Shown one piece after another: positions 52,997-62,080 of a DNA stretch of 64,000 bases. Numbering within the stretch: the first letter of the stretch is position 1; each line of letters starts with the position of its first letter. Position numbers and translations under genes: made by a program. The notes below the pieces were generated by a model that saw only the letters and a list, made by a program, of their open reading frames with translations, was not told where the DNA came from and made no database searches. Where the stretch lies: assembly GCA_017983495.1 (NCBI GenBank), contig JAGOBH010000005.1:62001-126000 (forward strand), written 5' to 3'. Source of the DNA: Pyrinomonadaceae bacterium (GTDB lineage: Bacteria; Acidobacteriota; Blastocatellia; Pyrinomonadales; Pyrinomonadaceae).

Positions 52997-54376
52997 TTAC
53001 ATTTTTATATCCATCACCTGTTTCGTTTTGCGGCTTTTTTCGGCCATGAAGCCCATGATGTGACTTTCGATCGATTGGTCGATGGTTGAGGTCAGCAATG
53101 ACGGGTCTTTTTTGGAAACTGCTGTCAGCCAATCATTTACGAGCCGCCAATCGCCGCCGCCGTGCCCGTCGGAGTCCTGTTTCCATTCGGTCTTTTTACC
53201 GGTCAGAAAATCGGTGTGCGTCATCGCGGTCATATCGCCGACGACATCGCCGAGCGTCCCCATCACGCGGGTACGCCTGCCGCTGTATGAGGTAAATGCC
53301 TCCATCGAAAACGACGCCGTGACGTTGTCTGCAAACAAGATGTTGGTCGTGTAATGGTCGGGCTGATCGTTCTCCATTCGATAGACGCATCTGCCGTAAT
53401 TGGTTGTCTTTAGTTGGTTTAAGATAAAGTCGCTGTGTTCCTCTTTCTTTTCGGGCATGTCAAAGACATACGTCCAACTTCGTTTGCGGTGATAGACGCT
53501 CAAGGCTGAATACGGGCAGGAACTTTCGACCTTACAGCCGTCCGTGCAGCGGGCGGTGCTGCCCTCGGGGGCATTTTCCTTCTTAAACCAGCTCAGATCG
53601 CCAAATGCCTGAATGCTCTTGCTCGGTTTACCGAGCATCCAGCGGAGTATGTCCAGATCGTGACACGATTTTGCCAAAATGATCGGCGTGGTCTTTTTGC
53701 TGTTGTGCCAGTTGCCGCGAACGTACGAGTGGCTCATGTGGATATGTTCGATCGGTTCAAAGTGCTGGACACTGACAACTTTGCCCAAAACTCCGCTCTG
53801 GATCAGTTCACGCAGCTTGATGAAATACGGCGCGTAACGCAAAACGTGACAGACGGCAACGATCCGTTTGGTCTTTTTCGCCAATTGCAAAATGTCCCGG
53901 CATTCTCTTTCGCTCGGCGAGATCGGTTTTTCCAGCAGAATGTCATAGCCCATCTCGAGGGCTTTCATACACGGCGCGTAATGCAGATTGTCCGGCGTGG
54001 TAATGATTATCGCATCGGCAAATTTCGGACGTTCAAAGACGCGTTCCCAGGTGTCAAAACGATTCTTTTCATCAATATTGTGCTTCTTTGTATATCGTTC
54101 GTTTCGCAGTTTGATCGGCTCTGCAACGCCAACGATATCCAGATTATTCGGGTATTGCACGGCATAATTTCCATAGACATTTCCTCTCGCACCGGCTCCT
54201 AAAGTGATTGCGGTGATCGGCTTATCTAGCTCCAGATCAGCCTTAAAATTCGGGAAACTCTCAGGAATAAATTCCGCGTCCGATCCGGAAAATGCACTCG
54301 CGGGCATTACCAAACCGGCTCCGAGCGTCAAGGAAAGCGTCTTCAGCAGGTCACGGCGGTTCAATTTGTTTGTCAT
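52997..54376 (-). CDS. Tat-exported Gfo/Idh/MocA family oxidoreductase
   Basis: A 459-residue protein. The start at 54376 (MTNKLNRRDLLKTLSL) gives a twin-arginine signal. The Rossmann NAD(P) domain follows (ITLGAGARGNVYG near 52-64), then EKPISPSERECRDIL, the usual EKP motif, and the C-terminal alpha/beta domain. A Cys cluster (CTDGCKVESSCPY) near 285 is unusual. Family members act on sugars, inositols or N-acetylgalactosaminides (the GH109 subgroup is close in layout). The substrate is not defined. It stands alone on the minus strand. Confidence 0.85.
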   Translation of the reverse strand: MTNKLNRRDLLKTLSLTLGAGLVMPASAFSGSDAEFIPESFPNFKADLELDKPITAITLGAGARGNVYGNYAVQYPNNLDIVGVAEPIKLRNERYTKKHNIDEKNRFDTWERVFERPKFADAIIITTPDNLHYAPCMKALEMGYDILLEKPISPSERECRDILQLAKKTKRIVAVCHVLRYAPYFIKLRELIQSGVLGKVVSVQHFEPIEHIHMSHSYVRGNWHNSKKTTPIILAKSCHDLDILRWMLGKPSKSIQAFGDLSWFKKENAPEGSTARCTDGCKVESSCPYSALSVYHRKRSWTYVFDMPEKKEEHSDFILNQLKTTNYGRCVYRMENDQPDHYTTNILFADNVTASFSMEAFTSYSGRRTRVMGTLGDVVGDMTAMTHTDFLTGKKTEWKQDSDGHGGGDWRLVNDWLTAVSKKDPSLLTSTIDQSIESHIMGFMAEKSRKTKQVMDIKM

Positions 54377-54714
54377 ATATTTTGAGCAGATCGTTGAAAT
54401 TTGCTCTCTACTATACCAATGTTTGCAAGATCCGGTAAGCACGAGCGTAAACCGTGGCCGGTCCCGCATATTGTGAATTGTAGTTGACGATCCGCCTGAC
54501 GGACTTAGCGCTTGTCGCAGAGCCGCGGCAATGCCTCACGCTGGGGATCCGCCAACGCACGAGTCCACCGCGTGTTTGGGTGACATGTCAGGCCTCGCTC
54601 CCAAATCACGTCGTCACGGTTGACACCGATGATACAATAAATGTGACAGAAGTCGATCTTTGAAAACCAAACCAAACAGGACGATACAAGTGCCGAAAAA
54701 ATTTGAAAAATCGG

Positions 54715-54793
54715 TGGGACAGCGGGACAGTTGGCTTAAATTCAGCACTTAGAACGTTTAGCCTGTCCCAACTAACCTAAGTTATCTGTCCCA
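54715..54793. repeat. Inverted TGGGACAG cluster
   Basis: TGGGACAG (54715-54722) and CGGGACAG (54723-54730) face two CTGTCCCA copies (54763-54770 and 54786-54793). Confidence 0.75.
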
Positions 54794-54856
54794 GATGCGT
54801 AAAGTGTTGATAGAACAAATGTTAATAACGATTCGGATTATTAAAGATTCCTACTT

Positions 54857-54896
54857 AGTGGGAAATAGTCGGAAATAGTGGGAAAGAGTAGGAAAA
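54857..54896 (+). repeat. Four 10-bp tandem repeats
   Basis: AGTGGGAAAT, AGTCGGAAAT, AGTGGGAAAG and AGTAGGAAAA follow one another without gaps. The period equals about one DNA turn. A TCGAA-rich stretch follows at 54898-54935. Confidence 0.75.
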
Positions 54897-55014
54897 TGTC
54901 GAATTTCGAACGTCGAATATCGAATGTTCGACGTCGCCGAAGACCCAACTAAAGTTAGTACTCCAAACTCTCTGAAAAAAACTCTCCGGTCTCTGCGTGA
55001 ACCTGATCTTTACC

Positions 55015-55062
55015 GCAAAGTACGCAAAGGTGAATGCAAAGGCCGCAAAGAAGAGAGCAAAG
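55015..55062 (+). repeat. GCAAAG repeats in alternating 9/12-bp spacing
   Basis: GCAAAG occurs at 55015, 55024, 55036, 55045 and 55057, giving spacings 9, 12, 9, 12, that is a 21-bp unit in somewhat more than two copies. Confidence 0.75.
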
Positions 55063-55216
55063 CAAAAAGAAATGGTAAAAAGCCAAGTTAACATCGACGG
55101 ACTTGGGGCGTGGGACGTGGAATTTGGATCCCGGGACTAAACGGCCTCCCCGGACTTCCAGGCCTCTGAATTGGTCAAAGTGCGGCGACGGGATTAAACT
55201 AGGACTTTTGCTAATT

Positions 55217-56659
55217 ATGCACTATCACTTGATCGGAATTTGCGGCACGGCGATGGCGAGTCTAGCCGGGATGTTGCAGTCGCGTGGGCACCGGGTGACC
55301 GGTTCGGACCAAAATGTTTATCCGCCGATGTCGACGCAGCTTGAAGCCTTGGGCATCGAGATAATGTCCGGCTACAAGGCAGAGAACACAGATCTTGAAC
55401 GCGATATCACGGTCGTCGGCAACACCATAATGCGCGGCAACCCCGAGCTTGAGGAATTGTTGAACCGCAAACTAGTCTATCGCTCGCAAGCCGAAACGGT
55501 TCGGGAGGAGTTCATTCGCGGGCGTCACTCTCTGGTCGTTGCCGGAACGCACGGCAAGACCACGACGACCAGCATCGCGGCTTGGGTGTGCGAGGTCGGC
55601 GGACTCGACCCGACGTTTCTGGTTGGCGGTATTGTGCAGAATTTTGGTGCCAGTTTTCGCGTGACCGAAGGCGAGCATTTTGTCATCGAGGGCGACGAAT
55701 ACGATACGGCATTTTTCGACAAAAAGCCGAAATTCATGTCCTATCTGCCCGAGATCGCGATCGTGGGAAACATCGAATTTGACCACGCTGATATCTACAA
55801 AGACCTCGACGCGATCAAATGGCAATTCTCGCGTCTGATGAATCTCGTTCCCGGCAATGGCCGCCTGATCTGCGGTATCGATTCGCCCGCGGTCGTCGAA
55901 GTTTTGGCGTCGATGGAGGGCAAACTCTACACGACGGTCGAAACGTATGGCTTGAGCGACGCCGCCAAATGGCAGGCCCGCGATATTGAATTTACCAGCG
56001 AGGGCACACGGTTCAAGGTATACAAGAGGGCAGAGGCCAGCGATCAACGCACTGCGAATGACGAACAGCCGTGGGGCGAATTCACCACCAAGATGATCGG
56101 CGAATTCAACGTTCGCAATTGCCTTGCTGTCATAATTGCGGCCGACGCCTGGGGCATTTCGCACGAGAAAATTCAGGAGGCTTTTGATACTTTCAAGTCG
56201 GTCAAGCGCCGAATGGAGGTCCGCGGTATCGAGCGCGGCGTGACGGTGATCGATGATTTTGCACACCATCCGACCGCCGTTGATGAGACGTTGAAAGCAT
56301 TGCGGCAGCGTTATGTCGATAATCGCCTGATCGCTGTCTTCGAGCCGCGTTCGCGTTCGTCCCGGCTGTCGGTTTTTGAGGAACAATATAAACGAGCGTT
56401 TGCCCACGCCGACCACGTAATCATCGCCGGGGTGTTCAACCCGGAGGACGCCAAACGCTTCGGCGACACATTGCTCGACGTGGAAAAGCTCGTATCGGAT
56501 ATCGCCGCTTCGGGCAAGGAGGCGTCAACTTTCCCCGACGCCGACGCCATCGTCGAACATCTCGCCCCCGAACTCCGCGACGGTGACGTGGTTGCCGTAA
56601 TGTCGAACGGCGGATTTGGCGGGATACATGAGAAGCTACTGTTGGAACTGAGAACGTGA
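55217..56659 (+). CDS. mpl: UDP-N-acetylmuramate:L-alanyl-gamma-D-glutamyl-meso-diaminopimelate ligase
   Basis: A 480-residue Mur-ligase family protein that recycles the cell-wall tripeptide onto UDP-MurNAc. MHYHLIGICGTAMASLAG (1-18) is the Mpl-type N-terminal loop, GTHGKTT (110-116) the ATP loop, followed by EGDEYDTAFFDKKPKF and the C-terminal DDFAHHPTAVDETL and FEPRSRSSRL motifs. EYDTAFFDK is the Mpl signature that separates it from MurC. I place the start at 55217; an upstream frame adds 38 poorly coding residues. Confidence 0.93.
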   Translation: MHYHLIGICGTAMASLAGMLQSRGHRVTGSDQNVYPPMSTQLEALGIEIMSGYKAENTDLERDITVVGNTIMRGNPELEELLNRKLVYRSQAETVREEFIRGRHSLVVAGTHGKTTTTSIAAWVCEVGGLDPTFLVGGIVQNFGASFRVTEGEHFVIEGDEYDTAFFDKKPKFMSYLPEIAIVGNIEFDHADIYKDLDAIKWQFSRLMNLVPGNGRLICGIDSPAVVEVLASMEGKLYTTVETYGLSDAAKWQARDIEFTSEGTRFKVYKRAEASDQRTANDEQPWGEFTTKMIGEFNVRNCLAVIIAADAWGISHEKIQEAFDTFKSVKRRMEVRGIERGVTVIDDFAHHPTAVDETLKALRQRYVDNRLIAVFEPRSRSSRLSVFEEQYKRAFAHADHVIIAGVFNPEDAKRFGDTLLDVEKLVSDIAASGKEASTFPDADAIVEHLAPELRDGDVVAVMSNGGFGGIHEKLLLELRT

Positions 56660-56942
56660 TGGATCATTTCCGAAGGTGGAAAAATAATTTTTCTTGCCTA
56701 AATCGGCAAAAAATATCATAATTCTGATTGTTTTCGCTCTCGTTGCTATCAATGTCTGATGCACCCGTCCGGTAATTTGAAGCGGCGTTTTTCGGTTCGG
56801 TCTAGAGAGTCGGCGTTCTTTGGATACTGAAGCAGTTAAATTTTTTGAGTTGGGCGTGCCGCGGTTTGGACGGAAGGTCTCACAGGAATTTCTCCACATT
56901 GCCTGCCATTTTTGCTTCGCATAACATTCGGAAAAAGAGGAA

Positions 56943-57326
56943 ATGGGAACTAAATTATACGTTGGAAATCTGTCTTTTCGTGTTTCAAACGAGGATCTTC
57001 AGGATCATTTTTCGGCGGCCGGCGTGGTCGAATCGGCGAACGTCGTTCACGATCGCGAAACCGGGCGTTCGCGTGGATTCGGATTTGTCGAAATGGCGAC
57101 CGAGGACGAAGCAACGGCAGCGATAGCTCAGTTTAACGGCCAGGAGTATGACGGACGAAATATGGTCGTTAACGAAGCTCGTCCGCGTGAAAACGGAGGC
57201 GGCGGAGGCGGTAATCGTGGAGGCCGCGGCGGAGGCGGCGGCGGATATGGCGGCGGAGGCGGACGCGACCGAGGTGGTGACCGTGGCGGCGACCGCGGCG
57301 GTTATGGCGGCGGCGATCGCTGGTAA
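56943..57326 (+). CDS. RRM RNA-binding protein with Gly/Arg-rich tail
   Basis: A 127-residue protein. RNP2 is LYVGNL (5-10) and RNP1 is RGFGFVEM (44-51). Residues about 85-127 are an RGG-like tail with many Gly and Arg/Asp (GGRGGGGGGYGGGGGRDRGG). AGAGGAA directly precedes the ATG. Such bacterial RRM proteins are linked to RNA chaperoning and cold response. The 283-bp upstream gap (56660-56942) is A/T-rich and holds the promoter and leader; no strong motif was seen in it. Confidence 0.92.
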   Translation: MGTKLYVGNLSFRVSNEDLQDHFSAAGVVESANVVHDRETGRSRGFGFVEMATEDEATAAIAQFNGQEYDGRNMVVNEARPRENGGGGGGNRGGRGGGGGGYGGGGGRDRGGDRGGDRGGYGGGDRW

Positions 57327-57339
57327 GCTAATGAAATAG

Positions 57340-57418
57340 GTTAAAAGTGAAAAGGTGAAAAAGTTGCAGTTGGTAAAGACACGGCTTTTTCACTTTCTCA
57401 CTTTTTCACATTTTAACG
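57340..57418. repeat. A/T-rich imperfect inverted repeat between converging genes
   Basis: The left arm GTTAAAAGTGAAAAGGTGAA pairs imperfectly with a right arm ending TTCACATTTTAAC. It lies between the RRM gene stop and the dacB stop and may terminate both. The arm sequence resembles that at 35045-35094. Confidence 0.6.
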
Positions 57419-57422
57419 TTGG

Positions 57423-59030
57423 TCAGTCGATCGTTCCGTTAAAATTGGCGAGGTAGACGACAATGTCGTCGATCAGCGATGTCCGCATACGAGTTTCGGC
57501 AACGCCATTTACGATGATCGATACAACCAACTCTTCGCCGGCGGCCGTCTTCACGTATCCCGAGAGTGCCGAGACCTGATCGATCGTGCCTGTCTTGCCC
57601 CGGATATTGCCCGCGGCGGCAGTGCCCTTGAAACGGTTTCTCAACGTGCCGTCAACACCGCCGATCGTCAAGCTGTCCCGCCAGACCTGCGAAAATGGGC
57701 TTTGTTTTGCCATGTAAGTATAAAGCGTGACGACGGCCGACGGGGTGATCAGATCGTGTCGCGACAGTCCGCTGCCGTCGTATTGGATGATGCCGTCTGC
57801 CGGTACGCCGATCTCGCGTAAGAATGACCGCACCACGCCGATGCCCAAGGTCGAACTGTCGGCCTTCGCATCATTTTTCCGGCCGATCTGTTCGCCAAGT
57901 GTCCAGAGTATCGTCTCGGTGTACATATTCTGGCTCGGCTTCATCGTCTTGGCCGCGATCACGGAAAATGGCGGCGATTCGAGGCTGGTGATGTTTACCG
58001 ACGGCACCGGCGGACAGGTCGGGCAGATGGTACGGAGCGTATCGTCTGCGACCCTGCTTTTTCCAGTCACGGTGATGCCTTTTGATTCGAGCCTTTGTTT
58101 GAGCAGTGCGACAAATAGCTCGGCGACATTGGTCATGGCGATCGAAGTACTGTATTCGGCGTCACCCGCCGGCATCGTGCCGCTGATCTCGATGACGTTT
58201 TGATTGATCAGTTTCACGACGCTGAGGTTGCGTTTTGTTCCGCGGGCAGTCGTCACACAGGAGTTGACGATCCGCATAAGGCTATTAAATGGTGACACCC
58301 GGGCGATGCAGGCGTTGCCGGTCGATCCGGCGATCACCGTCAGATCGACGGCGTTATCATTTAATGGAAGTGCCGAAACCTCGGCACCGTAATATGCCTG
58401 AAGATCGTCCCATTCCCAGGTCGCCGGCAGGGCGAAACCGCGGAAATAGCTGACATCGCCGACAATGTCGCCTTCGATCCGCTTGACGCCGGCCATCCGT
58501 ATTTTTTCGGCGAGTTGGTCGAGCCCTTTGTAATAGTCGCCGTCGGAAAACGACGTCGAGATCGAAACGTCTCCGGCGCCGATGACCGTCAGATTGCCGC
58601 GAATGATGCCTTCAGCATCGGGAAGGGCCGGGGCTTTGACATGTGTCATAAAGCGAAACGACGGCGTGAGCTTTTCGATCGCGGTTGCGACCGTGAAGTT
58701 CTTCATATTCGACGCCGGCATAAAGTACTTTTCGGCATCGTTTTCAAACAGCACTTTGCCCGAATTGAGCGAGGCGATCTTGATGCCGACACGTCCGCGG
58801 CGAACCTCGGGGGCAAACAAGCGCTGTCTGATCTTCGACTGCAAACTCTCGATCGTCTGAACGGCGATCGTCGGTGTCGGCACCGGCGTCGGCGAAGGGT
58901 TTGCTGCCGGTGTTGGCGTTGTTCGGGGCCGTGCGATTATCTGACCGTCGATATGGACAACGGTAAAGATCGTCAGCAAGAAAAGACCCAGGATCGCGAG
59001 GCGTCGGTGTTGTCTTTGGGGAACGTTCAT
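57423..59030 (-). CDS. dacB: D-alanyl-D-alanine carboxypeptidase/endopeptidase (PBP4, S13 family)
   Basis: A 535-residue periplasmic protein with a signal anchor (about 11-27) and a Pro/Thr linker. The catalytic Ser107 and Lys110 lie in ASNMK. SGLSRHD (about 435) stands for SxN, and KTGT near 490 is the third penicillin-binding motif. The long insert between the first two motifs is typical of S13 enzymes. It trims or cleaves peptidoglycan cross-links. It converges on the RRM gene. Confidence 0.92.
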   Translation of the reverse strand: MNVPQRQHRRLAILGLFLLTIFTVVHIDGQIIARPRTTPTPAANPSPTPVPTPTIAVQTIESLQSKIRQRLFAPEVRRGRVGIKIASLNSGKVLFENDAEKYFMPASNMKNFTVATAIEKLTPSFRFMTHVKAPALPDAEGIIRGNLTVIGAGDVSISTSFSDGDYYKGLDQLAEKIRMAGVKRIEGDIVGDVSYFRGFALPATWEWDDLQAYYGAEVSALPLNDNAVDLTVIAGSTGNACIARVSPFNSLMRIVNSCVTTARGTKRNLSVVKLINQNVIEISGTMPAGDAEYSTSIAMTNVAELFVALLKQRLESKGITVTGKSRVADDTLRTICPTCPPVPSVNITSLESPPFSVIAAKTMKPSQNMYTETILWTLGEQIGRKNDAKADSSTLGIGVVRSFLREIGVPADGIIQYDGSGLSRHDLITPSAVVTLYTYMAKQSPFSQVWRDSLTIGGVDGTLRNRFKGTAAAGNIRGKTGTIDQVSALSGYVKTAAGEELVVSIIVNGVAETRMRTSLIDDIVVYLANFNGTID

Positions 59031-59192
59031 TGCGGTGATTTTACATCGAAATTCCGGGTGGTCAAAGTCCGGGCTGGGCAGTGATCAAACTGCTTTGAAG
59101 TCACAATTGTCAGATGATAAACTGAAACCCTATTTGCGGCGCAGTGTCAGGCGGCTTTGCCGTCGTTATTTTAATACTATTGTTGGGGCTTT

Positions 59193-62009
59193 ATGACGCG
59201 AACTATCAAAATAGCGGTCATCGCTATCGTATCGGTTTTTGCCATTTTCATCTTTTTGGATAGGCCATTTTCGCTGGTTGCCAGCGGAGCAGATATCGGA
59301 CCGTCTATATCAGCACCGACGGGCCTGACGGCCTCCGATGGCGACTATTCAACAAAGATCGGACTTCACTGGGATACGATGCGAGGGGCGACGCTTTACC
59401 GCATCTATAGAAATACGACCAATAATTCAGGCTCTGCTACCGATGTCGGAACCACGCCCGCAAATTACTTTTTTGATGCCACCCCGACTGCCGGACAGAG
59501 TTATTACTATTGGGTCAGAGCAGAAAACGGTGCAACTACGAGTTTGCTGAGTACGCCGGACCAAGGGTTGAGGGCGATCACTAATATAACGCCGCCGCCG
59601 CCTTTCCTGCCGCTCGAACCGCCGCCGGCACCGACCGGAAACCCCGTGACGGCAGCAAAAGCATATCTGGGCAAAGCCTTGTTTTGGGATGAACAATTGT
59701 CCTCTACTAAGACGGTCTCGTGCGGCACGTGCCACCAGCCGGCTGCTGGCGGATCGGATCCTCGGTCAACTGTGGCCGGGCTCCGAAGGGTAAATCCGGG
59801 GCCGGACAATACGTTTGCAACGGCCGACGATATTTTTGGCTCGCCCGGAGTGCCGCAAAACAATCTCGACGGTACGTATTCGTGGAATTCGTTGTTTGGG
59901 TTTAGGGAGCAGGTAACTGGACGTAAGTCGCCGACCTATCTCAACGCGGGATACTCGCACGTCGGGCTCTTTTGGGATGGACGTGCGACGGTGCAGTTTC
60001 GCGATCCGATCTCGAACGAACTATTGCTCGACCTTAACGCTTCGCTCGAGAGCCAGTCGGCCGGACCGCCCATGTCATCGTCTGAGATGGCTCACACGAA
60101 CCGGAACTGGACCCAGGCTGCGGCCCGCATTCAGGCATCTAAACCATTAGCTCTTGCGTACGATATACCGACCGCGCTGAATACATGGATCGGCGGCCGC
60201 AACTATCCTGCACTTTTCGAAGAGGCATTCGGTTCCCCTGATGTAACAGCCGCTCGTATCGCCATGGCGATCGCCACTCACGAGCGAACATTGTTCTCGG
60301 ACAACACGCCGTTCGACCGCGAAGCTCAGGGTGTGTCTGCAATGACGGCTTCGGAGATCAGCGGCAGAAACATCTTCCTGGATCAACAGTGTGCCAATTG
60401 CCATGACGGAGCTCTGCTGTCGAATCACTCATTTCACAATATCGGCGTAAGGCCTCAGGCTGAGGATCAGGGGCGCCGTGCGGTGACGAACGATCCTGAC
60501 GATTTTGGACGATTCAAGACGCCGAATTTGAGGAATATCGAACTTCGCGGCCCGTTCATGCACAATGGCAGATTTGCGACGGTCGAGGATGTTGTCGATT
60601 TCTACAACCGCGGAGGTGATTTTGATGCGTCCAATATCGATCACAGCCTTATCCGGCCGCTTAACCTTACGGGACAGGAAAAGGCTGATCTCGCCGCGTT
60701 TCTTAAGCGTCCGCTGACCGATCTGCGTGTACAGAACGAACTGCCGCCATTTGATCGGCCAAAGCTCTTTACTGAATCTAATCGCGTTCCCGTCGTTTCC
60801 GGTACCGGGCGAACAGGTACGGGCGGTATAACACCGACAGTGACTGCGATCGAACCGCCGCTGGTGGGAAACCCCAGTTTTGCGGTCGGAGTTACGAGCG
60901 GGCTCGGTGCAGCACCTGCGGTTTTGGTAATTAACTCGACCGACCCGGGCGTCGGTGCGACCATTCCCGCGACAGGTTCATTTGCACGCGTCGGCGTCAC
61001 GCTTGGCGGCAGCGGGACAGGCAATGGGTTCGGGTCTGTAAGCCTGGCGATCCCTAACAATCCGGCGCTTGTCGGTCAGACATTTTATGGACGTTGGTAT
61101 GTGACCGATGCCGGAGCCGCGAACGGATTTGCGGTTTCTCAGGTCTTTCAATTCACTGTCTTCGGCACGGCGACCGGCCCGAGAACGCCCTTCGATTTCG
61201 ACGGTGACATCAAGACCGACATTTCGATATTCAGGCCCGGACCGGGCGAATGGTGGTATCTGAAGAGTAGCACCGGCGGAAACGCCGCCGCCCAGTTCGG
61301 CTCGTCCTCCGATAATTTGACCCCGGCTGATTACACTGGTGACGGCAAGACCGACATCGCGTTCTTCAGGCCGTCGACGGGCTTTTGGTATGTCCTGCGG
61401 AGCGATGATTTTTCGTTTTATGCGTTCCCGTTTGGCAGCGCCGGCGACAATCCGGTCCCGGCCGACTATGACGCGGACGGCAAGTCAGACCCTGCGATAT
61501 TCAGGCCATCGAACAGTACCTGGTACATATCTAATTCAGGCGGCGGCACGACGATATCGCAATTCGGAACAGTCGGCGACCTTCCGGTCACTGCCGATTT
61601 TGACGGCGACGGACGCTCGGATATTGGAATATTCAGGCCTTCTTTAGGTCAGTGGTGGATCAGCCGAAGCTCTGCTGGATTACTCGCGGTCCAGTTTGGC
61701 CAGTCCGGCGACAAGACAGTTCCCGGAGATTTCACTGGGGACGGTAAGGCAGATGTAGCTTATTTCAGGCCGGCAAATGGCTATTGGACGATCCTTCGAA
61801 GTGAGAATATGTCATTTTACGCATTTCCATTTGGAACCAATGGCGATTCGCCGGTTCCGGGGGACTACGATGGCGATGGCAAGTTTGATGCTGCTGTGTT
61901 CCGTTCGTCTAGCTCAACATGGTATGCACAACGTTCGACGGCTGGAACTTTGATACAGCAGTTTGGCCAAGCGGGAGATGTGGCGATACCAAACACATAT
62001 GTCAGATGA
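59193..62009 (+). CDS. Di-haem cytochrome c peroxidase-like protein with FN3 domain and FG-GAP repeats
   Basis: A 938-residue exported protein with a signal anchor (about 5-31). A fibronectin type III-like domain is at about 40-130. Residues about 150-590 form a MauG/CcpA-like di-haem peroxidase with CGTCH (Cys177, Cys180, His181) and CANCH (Cys400, Cys403, His404). A short Ig-like domain (about 550-665) precedes seven FG-GAP-like repeats, ending GDVAIPNTYVR. The repeats are nearly the same as those of the proteins at 13533 and 49856. It may reduce peroxide or oxidise an extracellular substrate at the surface; no standard CcpA is fused like this. Confidence 0.87.
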   Translation: MTRTIKIAVIAIVSVFAIFIFLDRPFSLVASGADIGPSISAPTGLTASDGDYSTKIGLHWDTMRGATLYRIYRNTTNNSGSATDVGTTPANYFFDATPTAGQSYYYWVRAENGATTSLLSTPDQGLRAITNITPPPPFLPLEPPPAPTGNPVTAAKAYLGKALFWDEQLSSTKTVSCGTCHQPAAGGSDPRSTVAGLRRVNPGPDNTFATADDIFGSPGVPQNNLDGTYSWNSLFGFREQVTGRKSPTYLNAGYSHVGLFWDGRATVQFRDPISNELLLDLNASLESQSAGPPMSSSEMAHTNRNWTQAAARIQASKPLALAYDIPTALNTWIGGRNYPALFEEAFGSPDVTAARIAMAIATHERTLFSDNTPFDREAQGVSAMTASEISGRNIFLDQQCANCHDGALLSNHSFHNIGVRPQAEDQGRRAVTNDPDDFGRFKTPNLRNIELRGPFMHNGRFATVEDVVDFYNRGGDFDASNIDHSLIRPLNLTGQEKADLAAFLKRPLTDLRVQNELPPFDRPKLFTESNRVPVVSGTGRTGTGGITPTVTAIEPPLVGNPSFAVGVTSGLGAAPAVLVINSTDPGVGATIPATGSFARVGVTLGGSGTGNGFGSVSLAIPNNPALVGQTFYGRWYVTDAGAANGFAVSQVFQFTVFGTATGPRTPFDFDGDIKTDISIFRPGPGEWWYLKSSTGGNAAAQFGSSSDNLTPADYTGDGKTDIAFFRPSTGFWYVLRSDDFSFYAFPFGSAGDNPVPADYDADGKSDPAIFRPSNSTWYISNSGGGTTISQFGTVGDLPVTADFDGDGRSDIGIFRPSLGQWWISRSSAGLLAVQFGQSGDKTVPGDFTGDGKADVAYFRPANGYWTILRSENMSFYAFPFGTNGDSPVPGDYDGDGKFDAAVFRSSSSTWYAQRSTAGTLIQQFGQAGDVAIPNTYVR

Positions 62010-62033
62010 ACGTAATACATAAAATAAGAAAGA

Positions 62034-62053
62034 GCGGCTGAATGTTCAGCCGC
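62034..62053. terminator. Hairpin between converging genes
   Basis: GCGGCTGAA (62034-62042) pairs with TTCAGCCGC (62045-62053). The T tract is weak on both sides, so termination is probable but not strong. Confidence 0.6.
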
Positions 62054-62080
62054 CCATTTAATTGTTACCCGAATCAGTCG

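Larger units (their letters stand above)
54377..55216. other. 840-bp spacer rich in short repeats
   Basis: No supported gene. It contains the GGGACAG inverted cluster (54715-54793), a 10-bp tandem array (54857-54896), a TCGAA-rich stretch (54898-54935) and a GCAAAG array (55015-55062). The start of mpl at 55217 has no strong ribosome-binding site. Confidence 0.5.

Noticed and set aside
55015..55062. GCAAAG repeats as a CRISPR array
   Set aside because: The spacing is 9 and 12 bp with no unique spacers of 30 bp or more and no cas genes nearby.
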